In this document: positions 17,081-25,507 of the stretch, in pieces
How the letters are laid out: each line of letters opens with the position of its first letter
How positions within the stretch are numbered: position 1 is the stretch's first letter
Source: Astrobacterium formosum
GTDB lineage: Bacteria; Pseudomonadota; Alphaproteobacteria; Rhizobiales; Xanthobacteraceae
Length of the DNA stretch: 41,201 nucleotides
Direction of reading: 5' to 3'
NCBI GenBank assembly: GCA_030848545.1
Contig: JAVDCA010000041.1
Location: 1 to 41,201 of the forward strand
Notes under the pieces: model-generated
Told to the model about the DNA's origin: nothing
The model's input: the letters and a program-made list of their open reading frames with translations, nothing else
Database searches by the model: none
Made by a program: the position numbers and the translations under genes

Positions 17081-17112
17081 ATTCCGGGTTCGCGCTTCGC
17101 GCGCCCCGGAAT
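17081..17112. terminator. Hairpin between convergent genes
   Basis: ATTCCGG (17081-17087) pairs with CCGGAAT (17106-17112), and the interior GCGCG/CGCGC extends the stem around TTC. It lies between the TRAP-like gene and the 3' end of ampG, so it can serve both transcripts. Related ATTCCGG...CCGGAAT elements occur at 37135-37243. Confidence 0.55.
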
Positions 17113-17116
17113 GACT

Positions 17117-18475
17117 TCAGCGCTTCCCCAGCCCCGCAAAATGCCCACGCGCCTGCAGCCAGGCGAGCAGGGCGAGACTCGGCACCGCCGTCACGGTCGA
17201 CAGCATGAAGAAGACCGGCCAGCCGACGCTCTCGGCGATGAAGCCGGCGCCGGAGGACAGATACGTGCGGCCGACGGCGGCGAGCGCGGTCAGGAGCGCG
17301 TACTGGGTCGCGGTGTGCAACGGGCTTCGGCACAGGGCCGACAGGTAGGCGACGAAGATCACGGTGCCGATGGCGCTGGTAAAATTCTCGGCGATGATCG
17401 CCGCGGTGAGCGCCCAGTAGTCGACGCCGACGAATGCGAGCCAGGCGAAGACGAGATTGGAAATGCCCTGCAGGATGGCGCCGACCCACAGGCTCATGGT
17501 CATCGACATGCCGCGCGCCACGGCGCCACCCGCGAAGCCGCCCAGAAGCGTCGCGGCGAGCCCGACGCCCTTGACGATGGCGGCGTAGTCGTTGCGCGAG
17601 AAGCCGAGATCGATGACGAACGGCGCCGTCATGGCGCCCGCGAAGGCGTCGCAGAACTTGAACAGGACCACGAAGGCGAGAACGATCACCGCCATGTCGC
17701 GCGACAAAAACTCGCCGAAGGCGCCGGCGGCGGCGCGGCCGACCCGCATGAGCGGGCTCACCTGCGCCTGGGCGACGTGTTCGGCCGCCGCCAGCACGGA
17801 TTTCTCCGGCTCGGTGGCGAGAAGCGCGGTGACGATGCCGATACCCGCCATGGCCGCCATGGCGAGATAGCCGGCCGTCCAGGCGGCCGATTTGACGAGG
17901 CCGAAATCCTCGAAGCCGGTGACCAGGAACAGGGCGCCGGCGGTGGAGACCAGCATGCCGATCCGATAGGCCGCCACATAGGAGGCCATGCCGGCGGCCT
18001 GCTCGTTGTCGTCCAGGCTCTCGACCCGGAAGGCGTCGATGACGATGTCCTGCGTGGCCGACGCCGCCGCCACCAGGAAAGCGCCGAGCGCCACCATCAA
18101 GGGTGCACGCGCCGGATCCGTGAAGGCGAGCGCCACGATAGCGGCGATGAGCAGGAGCTGCGAGAACACGAGCCAGCCACGCCGGCGCCCGAACAGGCGC
18201 GACAACACCGGCACGTCGAGGGCATCGACCACCGGCGCCCAGATGAATTTCAGCGTGTAGGGCGTGCCCACGAGAGCGAACAGCCCGATGGTGCCGAGAT
18301 CGACGCCGGATTCCCGCATCCAGACAAGCAGCGTCGAGCCCGACAGCGCCAACGGCAGGCCGGACGAGAAGCCCAGAAACATGACAATGAGGACGCGCGG
18401 CTTGAGATAGACCGCGAGCGTGTCGGCGAAGGAAGCGCGCGGCGGCAGCGTTTCGGAGGTGCGTGTCGTCGTCAT
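17117..18475 (-). CDS. ampG: AmpG-like muropeptide MFS transporter
   Basis: This 452-residue major facilitator protein has 12 or more membrane spans and AmpG landmarks: LGFSSGLPLALSGSTL, TPYTLKFIWAPVVDAL and FGRRRGWLVFSQ early in the sequence, then SATQDIVIDAFRVE. AmpG imports GlcNAc-anhydroMurNAc muropeptides from the periplasm for cell-wall recycling and feeds the signal that controls AmpR/AmpC beta-lactamase in many Gram-negatives. Length is close to E. coli AmpG. It is read separately from rmuC, being divided from it by a 34-bp inverted repeat. Confidence 0.9.
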   Translation of the reverse strand: MTTTRTSETLPPRASFADTLAVYLKPRVLIVMFLGFSSGLPLALSGSTLLVWMRESGVDLGTIGLFALVGTPYTLKFIWAPVVDALDVPVLSRLFGRRRGWLVFSQLLLIAAIVALAFTDPARAPLMVALGAFLVAAASATQDIVIDAFRVESLDDNEQAAGMASYVAAYRIGMLVSTAGALFLVTGFEDFGLVKSAAWTAGYLAMAAMAGIGIVTALLATEPEKSVLAAAEHVAQAQVSPLMRVGRAAAGAFGEFLSRDMAVIVLAFVVLFKFCDAFAGAMTAPFVIDLGFSRNDYAAIVKGVGLAATLLGGFAGGAVARGMSMTMSLWVGAILQGISNLVFAWLAFVGVDYWALTAAIIAENFTSAIGTVIFVAYLSALCRSPLHTATQYALLTALAAVGRTYLSSGAGFIAESVGWPVFFMLSTVTAVPSLALLAWLQARGHFAGLGKR

Positions 18476-18511
18476 GGCGAATGGGGCCGCGGCCCGCCTT
18501 CATTCACTGAG

Positions 18512-18603
18512 TTCGTCATGCCCGGGCTTGTCCCGGCCATCCACGCCTTTTGTGAGGCGATGCTCAAGACGTGGATGCCCGGGACAAGCCCGGGCATGAC
18601 GAA
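18512..18603. repeat. 34-bp inverted repeat, one mismatch
   Basis: 18512-18545 and 18570-18603 are reverse complements with a single mismatch, around a 24-base loop. The core is CGTCATGCCCGGGCTTGTCC. It lies downstream of rmuC and upstream of ampG, both on the minus strand, so it may end the rmuC transcript. A diverged relative is at 34493-34583. Confidence 0.8.
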
Positions 18604-18623
18604 GTCTGGGGACTTGGCCATCC

Positions 18624-19817
18624 TCACTCCCCCGCCTCCAAACGTGGCAGCGGTGCCGGGACGACGGGGCCGGTCCCCTCCCCGTCCGTGTCGAACTCCA
18701 GCTCCTCGAGCTTGCCGGCGCGGCGTTCGATCTTCTCGGTGGAGATCAGGATCTGGCGCATGTCGTCCTTGGCCTGGTCGAAATGGGTCTGCAGCTTCTG
18801 CACCCGCTCGCCCAGGCGGCCGATGTCCTCCATCATGCGCATCACTTCCGTGCGCACCATGTCGGCGGCCTCGCGCATGCGGGCGTCCTTCATGATCTGC
18901 TGCATGACCTGGATGGACAGCATCAGGAGCGACGGCGACACGATGACGACCCGGGCCCGGTAGGCCTTCTGGACGATGTCGTCGAAACCGTCATAGAGCT
19001 CGGCATAGACCGATTCCGACGGCACGAACATCAGCGCCGTCTCCTGGGTCTCGCCGGGCAGGAGATATTTGGCGGCAATGTCGCCGATGTGGCGGGAGAC
19101 GTCCTGGCGCAGGCGCTGGGAGGCGAGCTTCTTGTCCTCCTCGCTCCTGGCGTCGCGCAGCGCCGTCACGGCCTCGAGCGGGAACTTGGCGTCGATGACC
19201 AGCGGCCGCGTGTCGGGCAGGAAGACGACGCAGTCGGGCCGGGTGCGGTTCGACAGCGTGTGCTGGAACTCGTAGGCGCCCTTGGGCAGGCCGTCCTGGA
19301 CGATCGCCTCCATGCGGGCCTGCCCGAAGGCGCCGCGGCTCTGCTTGTTGGCCAGGATCTCGCGCAGCGACGTCACCTGGGTGGAAAGTTCGGTGATGTT
19401 CTTCTGGGCGTTGTCGATCACGGCCAGGCGCTCGCCCAGGCTGGCGAGGCGGTCGGTGGTCTGTCTGGCCGACACTTCGAGGGACTGGCCGACCCGATGC
19501 CCGACCGCGTCGAGGCGTTCGGCCATGACGCGGGCAAGCTCGGCTTGCCGCCCCGCGAGGGCATCCCCCATGGCCTGCAGGCGCCCGGCAGTCTCCGCCT
19601 GGGCGCGGGCGAACTCCCCCATGCGCTTGTCGATATGCTGTTCGCGTTCGGCCTCCCGGGCGGCTTCCTGGGCCGCCGCCAGGGCGGCGTTCCGCTTGAG
19701 GCGGACGAGCGAGACCAGGAGGGCGACGACGATCGCCAGCGTGACCGCGCCGGCGGCCGCCAGGACCTCTCCGAGGCTGATCTTGAGCGTCCCGACGACG
19801 ATGGCGATCTGGTCCAT
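18624..19817 (-). CDS. rmuC: DNA recombination protein RmuC
   Basis: The 397-residue protein has one N-terminal membrane span (about 14-36), a long coiled coil (about 45-150) and the RmuC core with [28 protein letters not shown] and [13 protein letters not shown]. RmuC is a PD-(D/E)xK-type predicted nuclease that limits inversions at short inverted repeats in E. coli. It is divergent from def with a 105-base gap, the order seen in many rhizobia. Nothing in the sequence suggests damage. Confidence 0.93.
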   Translation of the reverse strand: MDQIAIVVGTLKISLGEVLAAAGAVTLAIVVALLVSLVRLKRNAALAAAQEAAREAEREQHIDKRMGEFARAQAETAGRLQAMGDALAGRQAELARVMAERLDAVGHRVGQSLEVSARQTTDRLASLGERLAVIDNAQKNITELSTQVTSLREILANKQSRGAFGQARMEAIVQDGLPKGAYEFQHTLSNRTRPDCVVFLPDTRPLVIDAKFPLEAVTALRDARSEEDKKLASQRLRQDVSRHIGDIAAKYLLPGETQETALMFVPSESVYAELYDGFDDIVQKAYRARVVIVSPSLLMLSIQVMQQIMKDARMREAADMVRTEVMRMMEDIGRLGERVQKLQTHFDQAKDDMRQILISTEKIERRAGKLEELEFDTDGEGTGPVVPAPLPRLEAGE

Positions 19818-19922
19818 GGGGCCGTTCTAGCCGATTCGGATGCCCTTTCGAACGAAATGAGAACGGCGAGACGAACCAAAGGCGGCGTTGACCGGAAACC
19901 GCGGGACCCTTACATCGCCGCC

Positions 19923-20441
19923 ATGACACTGCGCGACATCATCATCCTCCCCGACAAGCGGCTCCGGCGGATCTCCGACAAGGTGGACAAGATCACTCCG
20001 GAGATCCGGACCCTGGTCGCCGACATGTTCGAGACCATGTACGAGGCCCCCGGCATCGGGCTCGCCGCCATCCAGGTGGCCGTACCGTTGCGGGTCATCA
20101 CCATGGACATCGCCAAAAAGGACGACGAGAAGGAGCCGCGGGTCTTCATCAATCCGGAGATCATCGCACGCTCTGAAGAAAAGTCGGTCTACGAGGAAGG
20201 CTGCCTGTCCATCCCCGACATCCACGAGGACGTGGAGCGCCCCGCCCGGGTACGGGTCCGGTTCATGGACCTGGACGGCAAGATCCACGAGGAGGATGCC
20301 GACGGCCTCTACGCCACCTGCATCCAACACGAGATCGACCACCTCAACGGTGTCCTGTTCCTGGACTACCTCTCCAAGCTCAAGCGCGACTACATCGTGC
20401 GCAAGTTCACCAAGGCGGCCAGGAAAGCGGCGGCGGAGTAG
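19923..20441 (+). CDS. def: Peptide deformylase
   Basis: The 172-residue enzyme removes the formyl group from the first methionine of new proteins. All three motifs are present: GIGLAAIQV (44-52), EGCLS with metal ligand C94, and QHEIDH with H136, E137 and H140. The frame opens far upstream into rmuC, but ATG 19923 gives the standard start [15 protein letters not shown]. In related genomes def is followed directly by fmt, whose product adds the formyl group; here a toxin-antitoxin pair lies between them. Confidence 0.96.
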   Translation: MTLRDIIILPDKRLRRISDKVDKITPEIRTLVADMFETMYEAPGIGLAAIQVAVPLRVITMDIAKKDDEKEPRVFINPEIIARSEEKSVYEEGCLSIPDIHEDVERPARVRVRFMDLDGKIHEEDADGLYATCIQHEIDHLNGVLFLDYLSKLKRDYIVRKFTKAARKAAAE

Positions 20442-20443
20442 GT

Positions 20444-20482
20444 TGGACACCGTCGGCCGGATTTGATATCATTGATATCAAA
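20444..20482 (+). promoter_or_regulatory. fitAB promoter with overlapping operator
   Basis: TGGACA (20444-20449), a 17-base spacer and TATCAT (20467-20472) form a good sigma-70-type promoter starting right after the def stop codon. A perfect 9-bp inverted repeat, TTTGATATC-ATT-GATATCAAA (20462-20482), covers the -10 box and ends at the AAGGAGG ribosome site. Binding of the antitoxin complex there would block the promoter. Confidence 0.7.
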
Positions 20483-20491
20483 GGAGGCCCG

Positions 20492-20737
20492 ATGGCCGAC
20501 CTGCTGATCCGCAATATCGATCCCGATCTCAAGCGCCAGATCGAGGAGCACGCCCGAATTAGTAAGCGCAGCCTCTCCGAAGAGGCGAAGCGACTTCTAT
20601 TGCGAGGACTGTCGGTCGCCGAGGAGGCGGGCGGTCTCGGTACTCTGATGTTCGAGACCATTCGTCCGGAGGATCGAGGCGATGATCTGGTTTTCGAATA
20701 CAAAGGCGAGCTTCCCAAGCCGCCCGACTTCGAATGA
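20492..20737 (+). CDS. FitA-type ribbon-helix-helix antitoxin
   Basis: The 81-residue protein begins ADLLIRNIDPDLKRQIEEHA and continues RSLSEEAKRLLLRGL, the ribbon-helix-helix DNA-binding pattern of FitA/VapB antitoxins (residues about 2-43). The C-terminal 35 residues are acidic and Pro-rich and would wrap the toxin. AAGGAGG lies five bases before ATG 20492. Its 3' end overlaps the toxin start as ATGA. It is expected to repress its own promoter through the palindrome immediately upstream. Confidence 0.92.
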   Translation: MADLLIRNIDPDLKRQIEEHARISKRSLSEEAKRLLLRGLSVAEEAGGLGTLMFETIRPEDRGDDLVFEYKGELPKPPDFE

Positions 20738-21153
20738 TCATTCTCGACACCAACGTGGTTTCGGAAGGCTGGAAACCCAGGCCCGATGCGAAGGTCATTG
20801 CCTGGTTGGATTCATTGCCTCAAGACACGCTATTCCTCTCCACGCCGGTACTCGCGGAACTACGCTACGGCGTCGAACGGCTTCCGCAAAGCGCCCGCCG
20901 GACGAGAATGGAAGCATGGATCGATCGTCTTGAAACACAGCTCTACCGCGATCGTATTCTACCGTTCGATAGACCTGCCGCTTGGCAGTTCGGCCGCTTA
21001 GCCTCATATCGCGAGAGCAGGGGCCGGCGAATGGAGTCGATGGACCTGCTGATCGCGGCGATTGCGTCGAGCCGGCGCGCCACGCTTGCGACCAGAGACA
21101 TCCGTGATTTCGAAGACTTGGGGCTCGAACTGATCAATCCATTCGCCGGCTGA
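20734..21153 (+). CDS. FitB-type PIN-domain toxin
   Basis: This 139-residue PIN protein starts [11 protein letters not shown] and holds the metal-binding acids D5, E42 (LAELRYG), D104 ([10 protein letters not shown]) and D122/D125 (TRDIRDFED). It ends INPFAG, as many FitB-like proteins do. A predicted Mg-dependent ribonuclease held inactive by the upstream antitoxin. All catalytic positions are present. The gene has more AT-ending codons than the flanking def and fmt, which fits acquisition from elsewhere. It ends 25 bases before fmt. Confidence 0.92.
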   Translation: MIILDTNVVSEGWKPRPDAKVIAWLDSLPQDTLFLSTPVLAELRYGVERLPQSARRTRMEAWIDRLETQLYRDRILPFDRPAAWQFGRLASYRESRGRRMESMDLLIAAIASSRRATLATRDIRDFEDLGLELINPFAG

Positions 21154-21178
21154 ACTGCAATTCCTGCAAGGATCTTCC

Positions 21179-22111
21179 ATGCCCCTTCGCCTCGTCTTCA
21201 TGGGCACCCCCGATTTCGCCGTGCCGACCCTGCTCGAAATCGTCGGCCGCGGTCACGATGTCGCCGCCGTCTATACGCGGGCGCCGCGGCCGGCCGGGCG
21301 CGGCATGGACCTGACGCCCTCGCCGGTCGAAACGGCAGCGCGCCGCTTCGGCCTGCCGGTGCTGACGCCCAAGACGCTGCGCAACGAGGAGGCGGCGGCG
21401 GCCTTCCGGGCCCACGGCGCCGATGCCGCGGTGGTGGTCGCCTATGGGCTGATCCTGCCCAAACCCATCCTCGACGCGGTGCCGCTCGGCTGCTTCAACT
21501 TGCACGGCTCGGCGCTGCCGCGCTGGCGCGGCGCCGCCCCCATCAACCGCGCCGTCATGGCGGGCGATACCTCGACCGCCGTGATGGTGATGCGCATGGA
21601 GGAAGGCCTCGACACCGGCCCGGTCGCCATGGCGGAGCACGTGGGTATCGGGCCCGACATGACGGCGGGCGAGTTGCACGACAAGCTTTCGCCCCTGGGG
21701 GCCGACCTGATGGGCCGCGCGCTCGCGGCACTGGAGCGGGATTCGCTGAAGCTGACGCCCCAGAGCCAGGATGGCGTCACCTACGCCCAGAAGATCGACA
21801 AATCCGAGACCCGCATCGACTGGCAGCGGCCGTGGAAAGACGTCCACGACCACATCCGCGGCCTCGCACCCTTCCCGGGCGCCTGGTTCGAACTCCCGGG
21901 CGCCGGCGCTCCGGCGCGCATCAAGGTGCTGCGCTCGACCCGCGGCGAGGGATCGGGCGCGCCCGGCACCGTGCTCGACGACAATCTCACCATCGCGTGC
22001 CGCGACGGCGCCGTGCGCATCGTCCAGCTGCAGCGCGCCGGCAAGCAGCCGATGACGGCCGAGGCGTTCCTGCGCGGCACGCCGGTCGCGCCCGGCACGG
22101 TGCTCAACTGA
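21179..22111 (+). CDS. fmt: Methionyl-tRNA formyltransferase
   Basis: The 310-residue enzyme formylates initiator Met-tRNA with 10-formyl-THF. The N-terminal domain starts [16 protein letters not shown]; catalytic N107, H109 ([17 protein letters not shown]) and D145 (EEGLDTGP) are intact. The C-terminal OB-like domain (from about 205, THR-type VTYAQKIDK onward) binds tRNA. AAGGA lies seven bases before the ATG. It is followed after three bases by truA, so both are one operon; the PIN toxin gene upstream lies in the same direction and may be co-transcribed. Confidence 0.96.
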   Translation: MPLRLVFMGTPDFAVPTLLEIVGRGHDVAAVYTRAPRPAGRGMDLTPSPVETAARRFGLPVLTPKTLRNEEAAAAFRAHGADAAVVVAYGLILPKPILDAVPLGCFNLHGSALPRWRGAAPINRAVMAGDTSTAVMVMRMEEGLDTGPVAMAEHVGIGPDMTAGELHDKLSPLGADLMGRALAALERDSLKLTPQSQDGVTYAQKIDKSETRIDWQRPWKDVHDHIRGLAPFPGAWFELPGAGAPARIKVLRSTRGEGSGAPGTVLDDNLTIACRDGAVRIVQLQRAGKQPMTAEAFLRGTPVAPGTVLN

Positions 22112-22114
22112 ATC

Positions 22115-22852
22115 ATGCCGCGCTACAAGCTCACCATCGAGTATGACGGCACCCCCTTCGCGGGCTGGCAGGTGCAGGACAACGCGCCGACCGTGCAGGG
22201 CGCGCTCAACGCCGCCGTCGCCGCCTTCTGCGGCGAGACGGTGGCGATCCAGGGCGCCGGCCGCACCGACGCCGGTGTCCATGCGCTCGGCCAGGTCGCC
22301 CATCTCGACCTCGCCCGCGACTGGGACGCCGACACGGTGCGCGACGCCGTCAATTTCCATCTGCGCCCGCAGCCGGTCGCGGTCATCACCGCCGAACTCG
22401 TGGCGGCGGACTTCAACGCCCGCTTCTCGGCCGTCAAGCGCCATTATCGCTATCGCATCGTCAACCGCCGCGCCGATCTCGCCCTCGACCTCAACCGGGT
22501 CTGGCGGGTGCCGCGGCGGCTCGACGAGGCCGCCATGCGGGCGGCGGCGCGCCATCTCGTCGGCAAGCACGACTTCACCACCTTCCGGGCGAGCGAATGC
22601 CAGGCGAAATCCCCGGTGAAGACGCTCGACGCCCTCGACGTCGCACGCACGGGCGACGAGGTGACGGTCACGACCTCGGCGCGCTCGTTCCTGCACAACC
22701 AGGTGCGCTCCATGGTGGGCTCGCTGGTCCTGGTCGGCGACGGCAAATGGGCGCCGGAGGATCTCGCCGCCGCCCTCGAAGCCCGCGACCGCACCGCCTG
22801 CGGCCCGGTGGCGCCGCCGGACGGGCTCTATCTGGTCAAAGTGGATTATTGA
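22115..22852 (+). CDS. truA: tRNA pseudouridine(38-40) synthase
   Basis: The 245-residue enzyme converts uridines 38-40 in the tRNA anticodon arm to pseudouridine. The catalytic aspartate D52 is in [15 protein letters not shown]; other family stretches are [10 protein letters not shown] near the start, KRHYRYRI and [15 protein letters not shown] near the end. Length is standard. It begins three bases after the fmt stop and ends before a strong hairpin shared with the convergent dapE gene. Confidence 0.96.
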   Translation: MPRYKLTIEYDGTPFAGWQVQDNAPTVQGALNAAVAAFCGETVAIQGAGRTDAGVHALGQVAHLDLARDWDADTVRDAVNFHLRPQPVAVITAELVAADFNARFSAVKRHYRYRIVNRRADLALDLNRVWRVPRRLDEAAMRAAARHLVGKHDFTTFRASECQAKSPVKTLDALDVARTGDEVTVTTSARSFLHNQVRSMVGSLVLVGDGKWAPEDLAAALEARDRTACGPVAPPDGLYLVKVDY

Positions 22853-22891
22853 GGCCGGCGCTTATGGCGCTGAACGCTGCCGCGCACTCTC

Positions 22892-22915
22892 CCCTCCCCC
22901 GCTTGCGGGGGAGGG
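22892..22915. terminator. Bidirectional hairpin between truA and dapE
   Basis: CCCTCCCCCGC-TT-GCGGGGGAGGG has 11-bp perfect arms and lies between convergent truA and dapE. It belongs to the same CCCTC...GAGGG family seen at 14688, 26621, 31074, 31174 and 41177. No T-run follows on either strand, so termination efficiency is uncertain. Confidence 0.6.
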
Positions 22916-22941
22916 AGAAGGAAAGCTCAGGCGAATAAGGC

Positions 22942-24102
22942 TCAGGCGAAATACCGCTCCAGCACCGTGCGGTAGACCGCCGTCAAGGTCACGAGATCCG
23001 CCGTGGGCACGCGCTCGTCGGTCTTGTGCATGGTCGAATTGGCGAGCCCGAACTCGATCACCGGGCAATAGTCTTTGATGAAGCGGGCATCCGAGCTGCC
23101 GCCGGTGGTGGACAGAGCCGGCGTCTTGCCGGTGACATCGCGCACCGCGCCGGCGACGAGGTCGACGAACGGCCCCGGCCTGGTCACGAAGCAATCGACG
23201 TTGGACGGTTTCCAGTCGATGCGCCAGCGCGTCTTGCCGGCCACCGCCGCCGCGCGGGCATCGACGAGGGCGCGGATCGACTCGCGGGTGTGCAGATCGT
23301 TGAAGCGGATGTTGAAGCGCGCCTGCGCTTCGGCGGGAATCACGTTGACGGTGGGATTGCCGACGTCGATCGACGTGAATTCCAGATTGGAGGGGCCGAA
23401 CAGTTCGTTGCCGGCGTCGAGCGGCTCGGCAAGCAGGCCTGAGATCAGCTTGACGATACCGCGCACCGGATTGTCGGCCAGTTCCGGATAGGCGACGTGA
23501 CCGTCGGTGCCGGTGACGACGAGCGTGCCGTTGATGGAGCCGCGCCGGCCGATCTTGATCATGTCGCCGACTTCGACCGGATTGGTGGGTTCGCCGAGGA
23601 TGCAGTGGTCGAAGGCTTCGCCGCGCGCTTTCGCCCAGGCGAGCAGTTTGATGGTGCCGTTGACCGCCACGCCCTCCTCGTCGCCGGTGATCAGGAACGA
23701 GATCGCGCCCTTGGGCACGCCGTTGTTCGCCACATGGTCGAGCACGGCGGCGAGCTTGCAGGCGATGCCACCCTTCATGTCGACGGCGCCGCGGCCGTAG
23801 AGAACGCCGTCGGCGATCTCGCCGGCGAAGGGCGGGTGGCTCCAGGCCGCGGAGCCGGGCGGCACCACGTCGGTGTGGCCGGCAAAGACGAGATGCGGGG
23901 AGCCCGAGCCGATGCGGGCGAAGAGATTGTCCACGTCGGCGTGGCCGGGCTCCGAGAAGGTGACGCGCTCGACCGCAAAACCAGCGGGCCGCAGCAGGGA
24001 CCCGATCAGGCTCAGGGCTCCGCCTTCGGCGGGCGTGACCGACGGACAGCGCAGCAGCGCCTGGGCGATGGCGACGGGATCGACACTCGGATGGGCGTTC
24101 AT
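22942..24102 (-). CDS. dapE: Succinyl-diaminopimelate desuccinylase
   Basis: The 386-residue M20-family enzyme removes succinate from N-succinyl-LL-DAP in the lysine/peptidoglycan pathway. Metal and catalytic residues: H76 and D78 in [12 protein letters not shown]109 in RGAVDMKGG, and E142/E143 in TGDEEG. The dimerisation domain and the end [14 protein letters not shown], which carries the last histidine, are present. dapD, for the earlier succinylation step, lies 1.4 kb upstream on the same strand, with two DUF805 genes and a hicBA-type pair between them. Confidence 0.95.
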   Translation of the reverse strand: MNAHPSVDPVAIAQALLRCPSVTPAEGGALSLIGSLLRPAGFAVERVTFSEPGHADVDNLFARIGSGSPHLVFAGHTDVVPPGSAAWSHPPFAGEIADGVLYGRGAVDMKGGIACKLAAVLDHVANNGVPKGAISFLITGDEEGVAVNGTIKLLAWAKARGEAFDHCILGEPTNPVEVGDMIKIGRRGSINGTLVVTGTDGHVAYPELADNPVRGIVKLISGLLAEPLDAGNELFGPSNLEFTSIDVGNPTVNVIPAEAQARFNIRFNDLHTRESIRALVDARAAAVAGKTRWRIDWKPSNVDCFVTRPGPFVDLVAGAVRDVTGKTPALSTTGGSSDARFIKDYCPVIEFGLANSTMHKTDERVPTADLVTLTAVYRTVLERYFA

Positions 24103-24153
24103 GGGAGCAGGACTTAGCCGCCGCCGCGGCGACAGGTCAATGCGCGCGACGAC

Positions 24154-24612
24154 TCATGGGGCGGGAGGTTCGGCGTCCGGGGGGCGGGTTTGCACCACGC
24201 CCGGGAGCGCGAGAACAAGCACGACGAGAAGGAGCGATGCGCCGCCAGAGGCCTCGGCGGCTTCGGTGCCCACATAAAGAGCCCCGGCGAACGCGGCCAT
24301 GAGGCCGAGATAGAGCCAGGTCGACCAGCCCATGTCACGCAGGCGCTTGATGGTCACGGCGGCATGTACCCAGAGAGCCGCAAAGAAGGCCGGAAAGGCC
24401 AGGATCTCGGCACCGCCGCCTCCGGTCGGGCTCATTCCCTGGGCGAGAAACACGACGGTGACGAACAGGAACCCGACCACGACGCCGATGCCGATCCAGT
24501 AGCGGCCGCGACCGATGCGGCCGCGCAGGCCGAACAGCGCCGCGACCATGTCGGGAGGCCATTCGTCCGCAGGCAACTTATCGGATCGCGTCCAGGGGGC
24601 CGGCTCGTTCAT
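24154..24612 (-). CDS. DUF805 membrane protein
   Basis: The 152-residue protein has a short cytoplasmic N-terminus, the DUF805 entry motif LRGRIGRGRYWIGIGVV, and three or four membrane spans (about 35-57, 67-87, 95-115, 118-138). KRLRDMGWSTWLYL is the second typical DUF805 motif. The family has no fixed function. ATG 24612 starts the homologous part; the frame runs up to 24645 without it. A second, diverged DUF805 gene lies upstream. In rhizobia a gene of this type commonly sits between dapD and dapE. Confidence 0.85.
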   Translation of the reverse strand: MNEPAPWTRSDKLPADEWPPDMVAALFGLRGRIGRGRYWIGIGVVVGFLFVTVVFLAQGMSPTGGGGAEILAFPAFFAALWVHAAVTIKRLRDMGWSTWLYLGLMAAFAGALYVGTEAAEASGGASLLLVVLVLALPGVVQTRPPDAEPPAP

Positions 24613-24661
24613 CTTGCGCTCACTGCGTTGCGGTCTTGGTCGCAATCGGGGGCGTGGACGT

Positions 24662-25111
24662 TCAACGAGCCTGGGACGATGTCAGCGGGTCGGGACCGTA
24701 GCGGTTCGGCCCGACCGTGCCGCGGCGCAGGCCGAGTTCGACCAGGAGCGCGAGCGCAAAGGCGATCCACGGCAGGCTGAGCAGCACCAGGACCGGGTCG
24801 GGCTCCTGCGTGCTGCCGCCGAGCCCGGTGACGACGAGAAAATCCATGCAGGTGGACAGAACGAAGAAGGCGCCGATCACGTAGGGAGAGATGTTGCGGT
24901 CCTGGCCGCGCTTGGCGAACACGGCGAATTCCGGATACGCGAAGGCGAGCGACACGATGGCGCTCATGCGCTCGCCGTCCTCGAAGCGGTAGACCACGAG
25001 ATGGCAGGCGAGTTCGAGGGCGGCGACGGCCAGGAACGCGGCCCAGAAGGCGCGCCGCCCGATGCGGCCGTCGAAGGACAGGAAGAGATACGACCAGTCG
25101 AGAGCCTGCAT
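24662..25111 (-). CDS. DUF805-like membrane protein
   Basis: The 149-residue product opens ALDWSYLFLSFDGRIGRRAFWAAF, the DUF805 entry motif, followed by about four spans (22-40, 55-66, 78-98 and 106-130). KRGQDRNISPYV takes the place of the usual KRLHDxG motif, so this copy is more divergent than its neighbour. It starts two bases after the shortened hicA gene and so is likely translated from the same message. Function unknown. Confidence 0.8.
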   Translation of the reverse strand: MQALDWSYLFLSFDGRIGRRAFWAAFLAVAALELACHLVVYRFEDGERMSAIVSLAFAYPEFAVFAKRGQDRNISPYVIGAFFVLSTCMDFLVVTGLGGSTQEPDPVLVLLSLPWIAFALALLVELGLRRGTVGPNRYGPDPLTSSQAR

Positions 25112-25113
25112 GA

Positions 25114-25248
25114 TCAGAACGCTTTCGGCAGCCCGGCCTGTTTGAGGACTTCGTTTGCGGTATGACGCGATCTGGTGCTGCGCGGCACGCTGACCTGGCG
25201 ACCCGAGACGGGGTTTTTCCAGATTTCGTCGCGGTAGAAATCGGCCAT
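25114..25248 (-). pseudogene. HicA-like toxin lacking its catalytic segment (44 aa)
   Basis: The 44-residue ORF reads MADFYRDEIWKNP, then VSVPR, SRHTANEVLKQAGLPKAF. Both ends match a HicA subtype whose full form is about 60-65 residues and runs MxDFY...G-S-H-x-x-W...SRHTAN.LKQAGLPKAF. The stretch between MADFYR and EIW, which should hold the first helix and the G-S-H catalytic histidine, is missing without breaking the frame. HicA is an mRNA interferase that needs this histidine, so this copy should be inactive. ATG 25248 overlaps the antitoxin stop by one base (TGATG), the original coupling. The comparison is from memory of the family. Confidence 0.7.
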
Positions 25249-25475
25249 CAGGAGCCGGCGAGATCGAAGTGCTCTTCGGCCCGGAATGTGAGCGATATCT
25301 GGGCCGGCGGAAGTCCGGCAAGTTCGAGAAAGTCGGGCAATATCAGCCGCACCTCCTCGATCATCGCCGACCAGGAAGGTGCTTCGACCACAAGCCCAGG
25401 CACCTCGGGGCTGGTGGCGAGCCAGACTCCGGCTTCTCCATCCCATCGCGCTTCGATCGTGATGTCTCGCCGCAT
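25248..25475 (-). CDS. HicB/DUF1902-type antitoxin
   Basis: The 75-residue protein begins MRRDITIEARWDGEAGVWLA and continues SPEVPGLVVEAPSWSAMIEEVRLILPDFLEL, the partial RNase H-like fold of HicB/DUF1902 antitoxins. No DNA-binding extension is visible, as is usual for DUF1902 proteins. It precedes the shortened HicA in the order typical of this subtype. With the toxin disarmed it is no longer needed for protection. It starts 32 bases after dapD stops and may depend on the dapD transcript. Confidence 0.85.
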   Translation of the reverse strand: MRRDITIEARWDGEAGVWLATSPEVPGLVVEAPSWSAMIEEVRLILPDFLELAGLPPAQISLTFRAEEHFDLAGS

Positions 25476-25507
25476 GGGAGAAAGGATCGGCTCCTTTCAA
25501 CCCGCGG

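Noticed and set aside
17111-18895. Plus-strand 594-codon open frame opposite ampG
   Set aside because: Antisense to a clear membrane transporter, with repeated Asp/Arg/His runs typical of shadow frames; no ribosome site.
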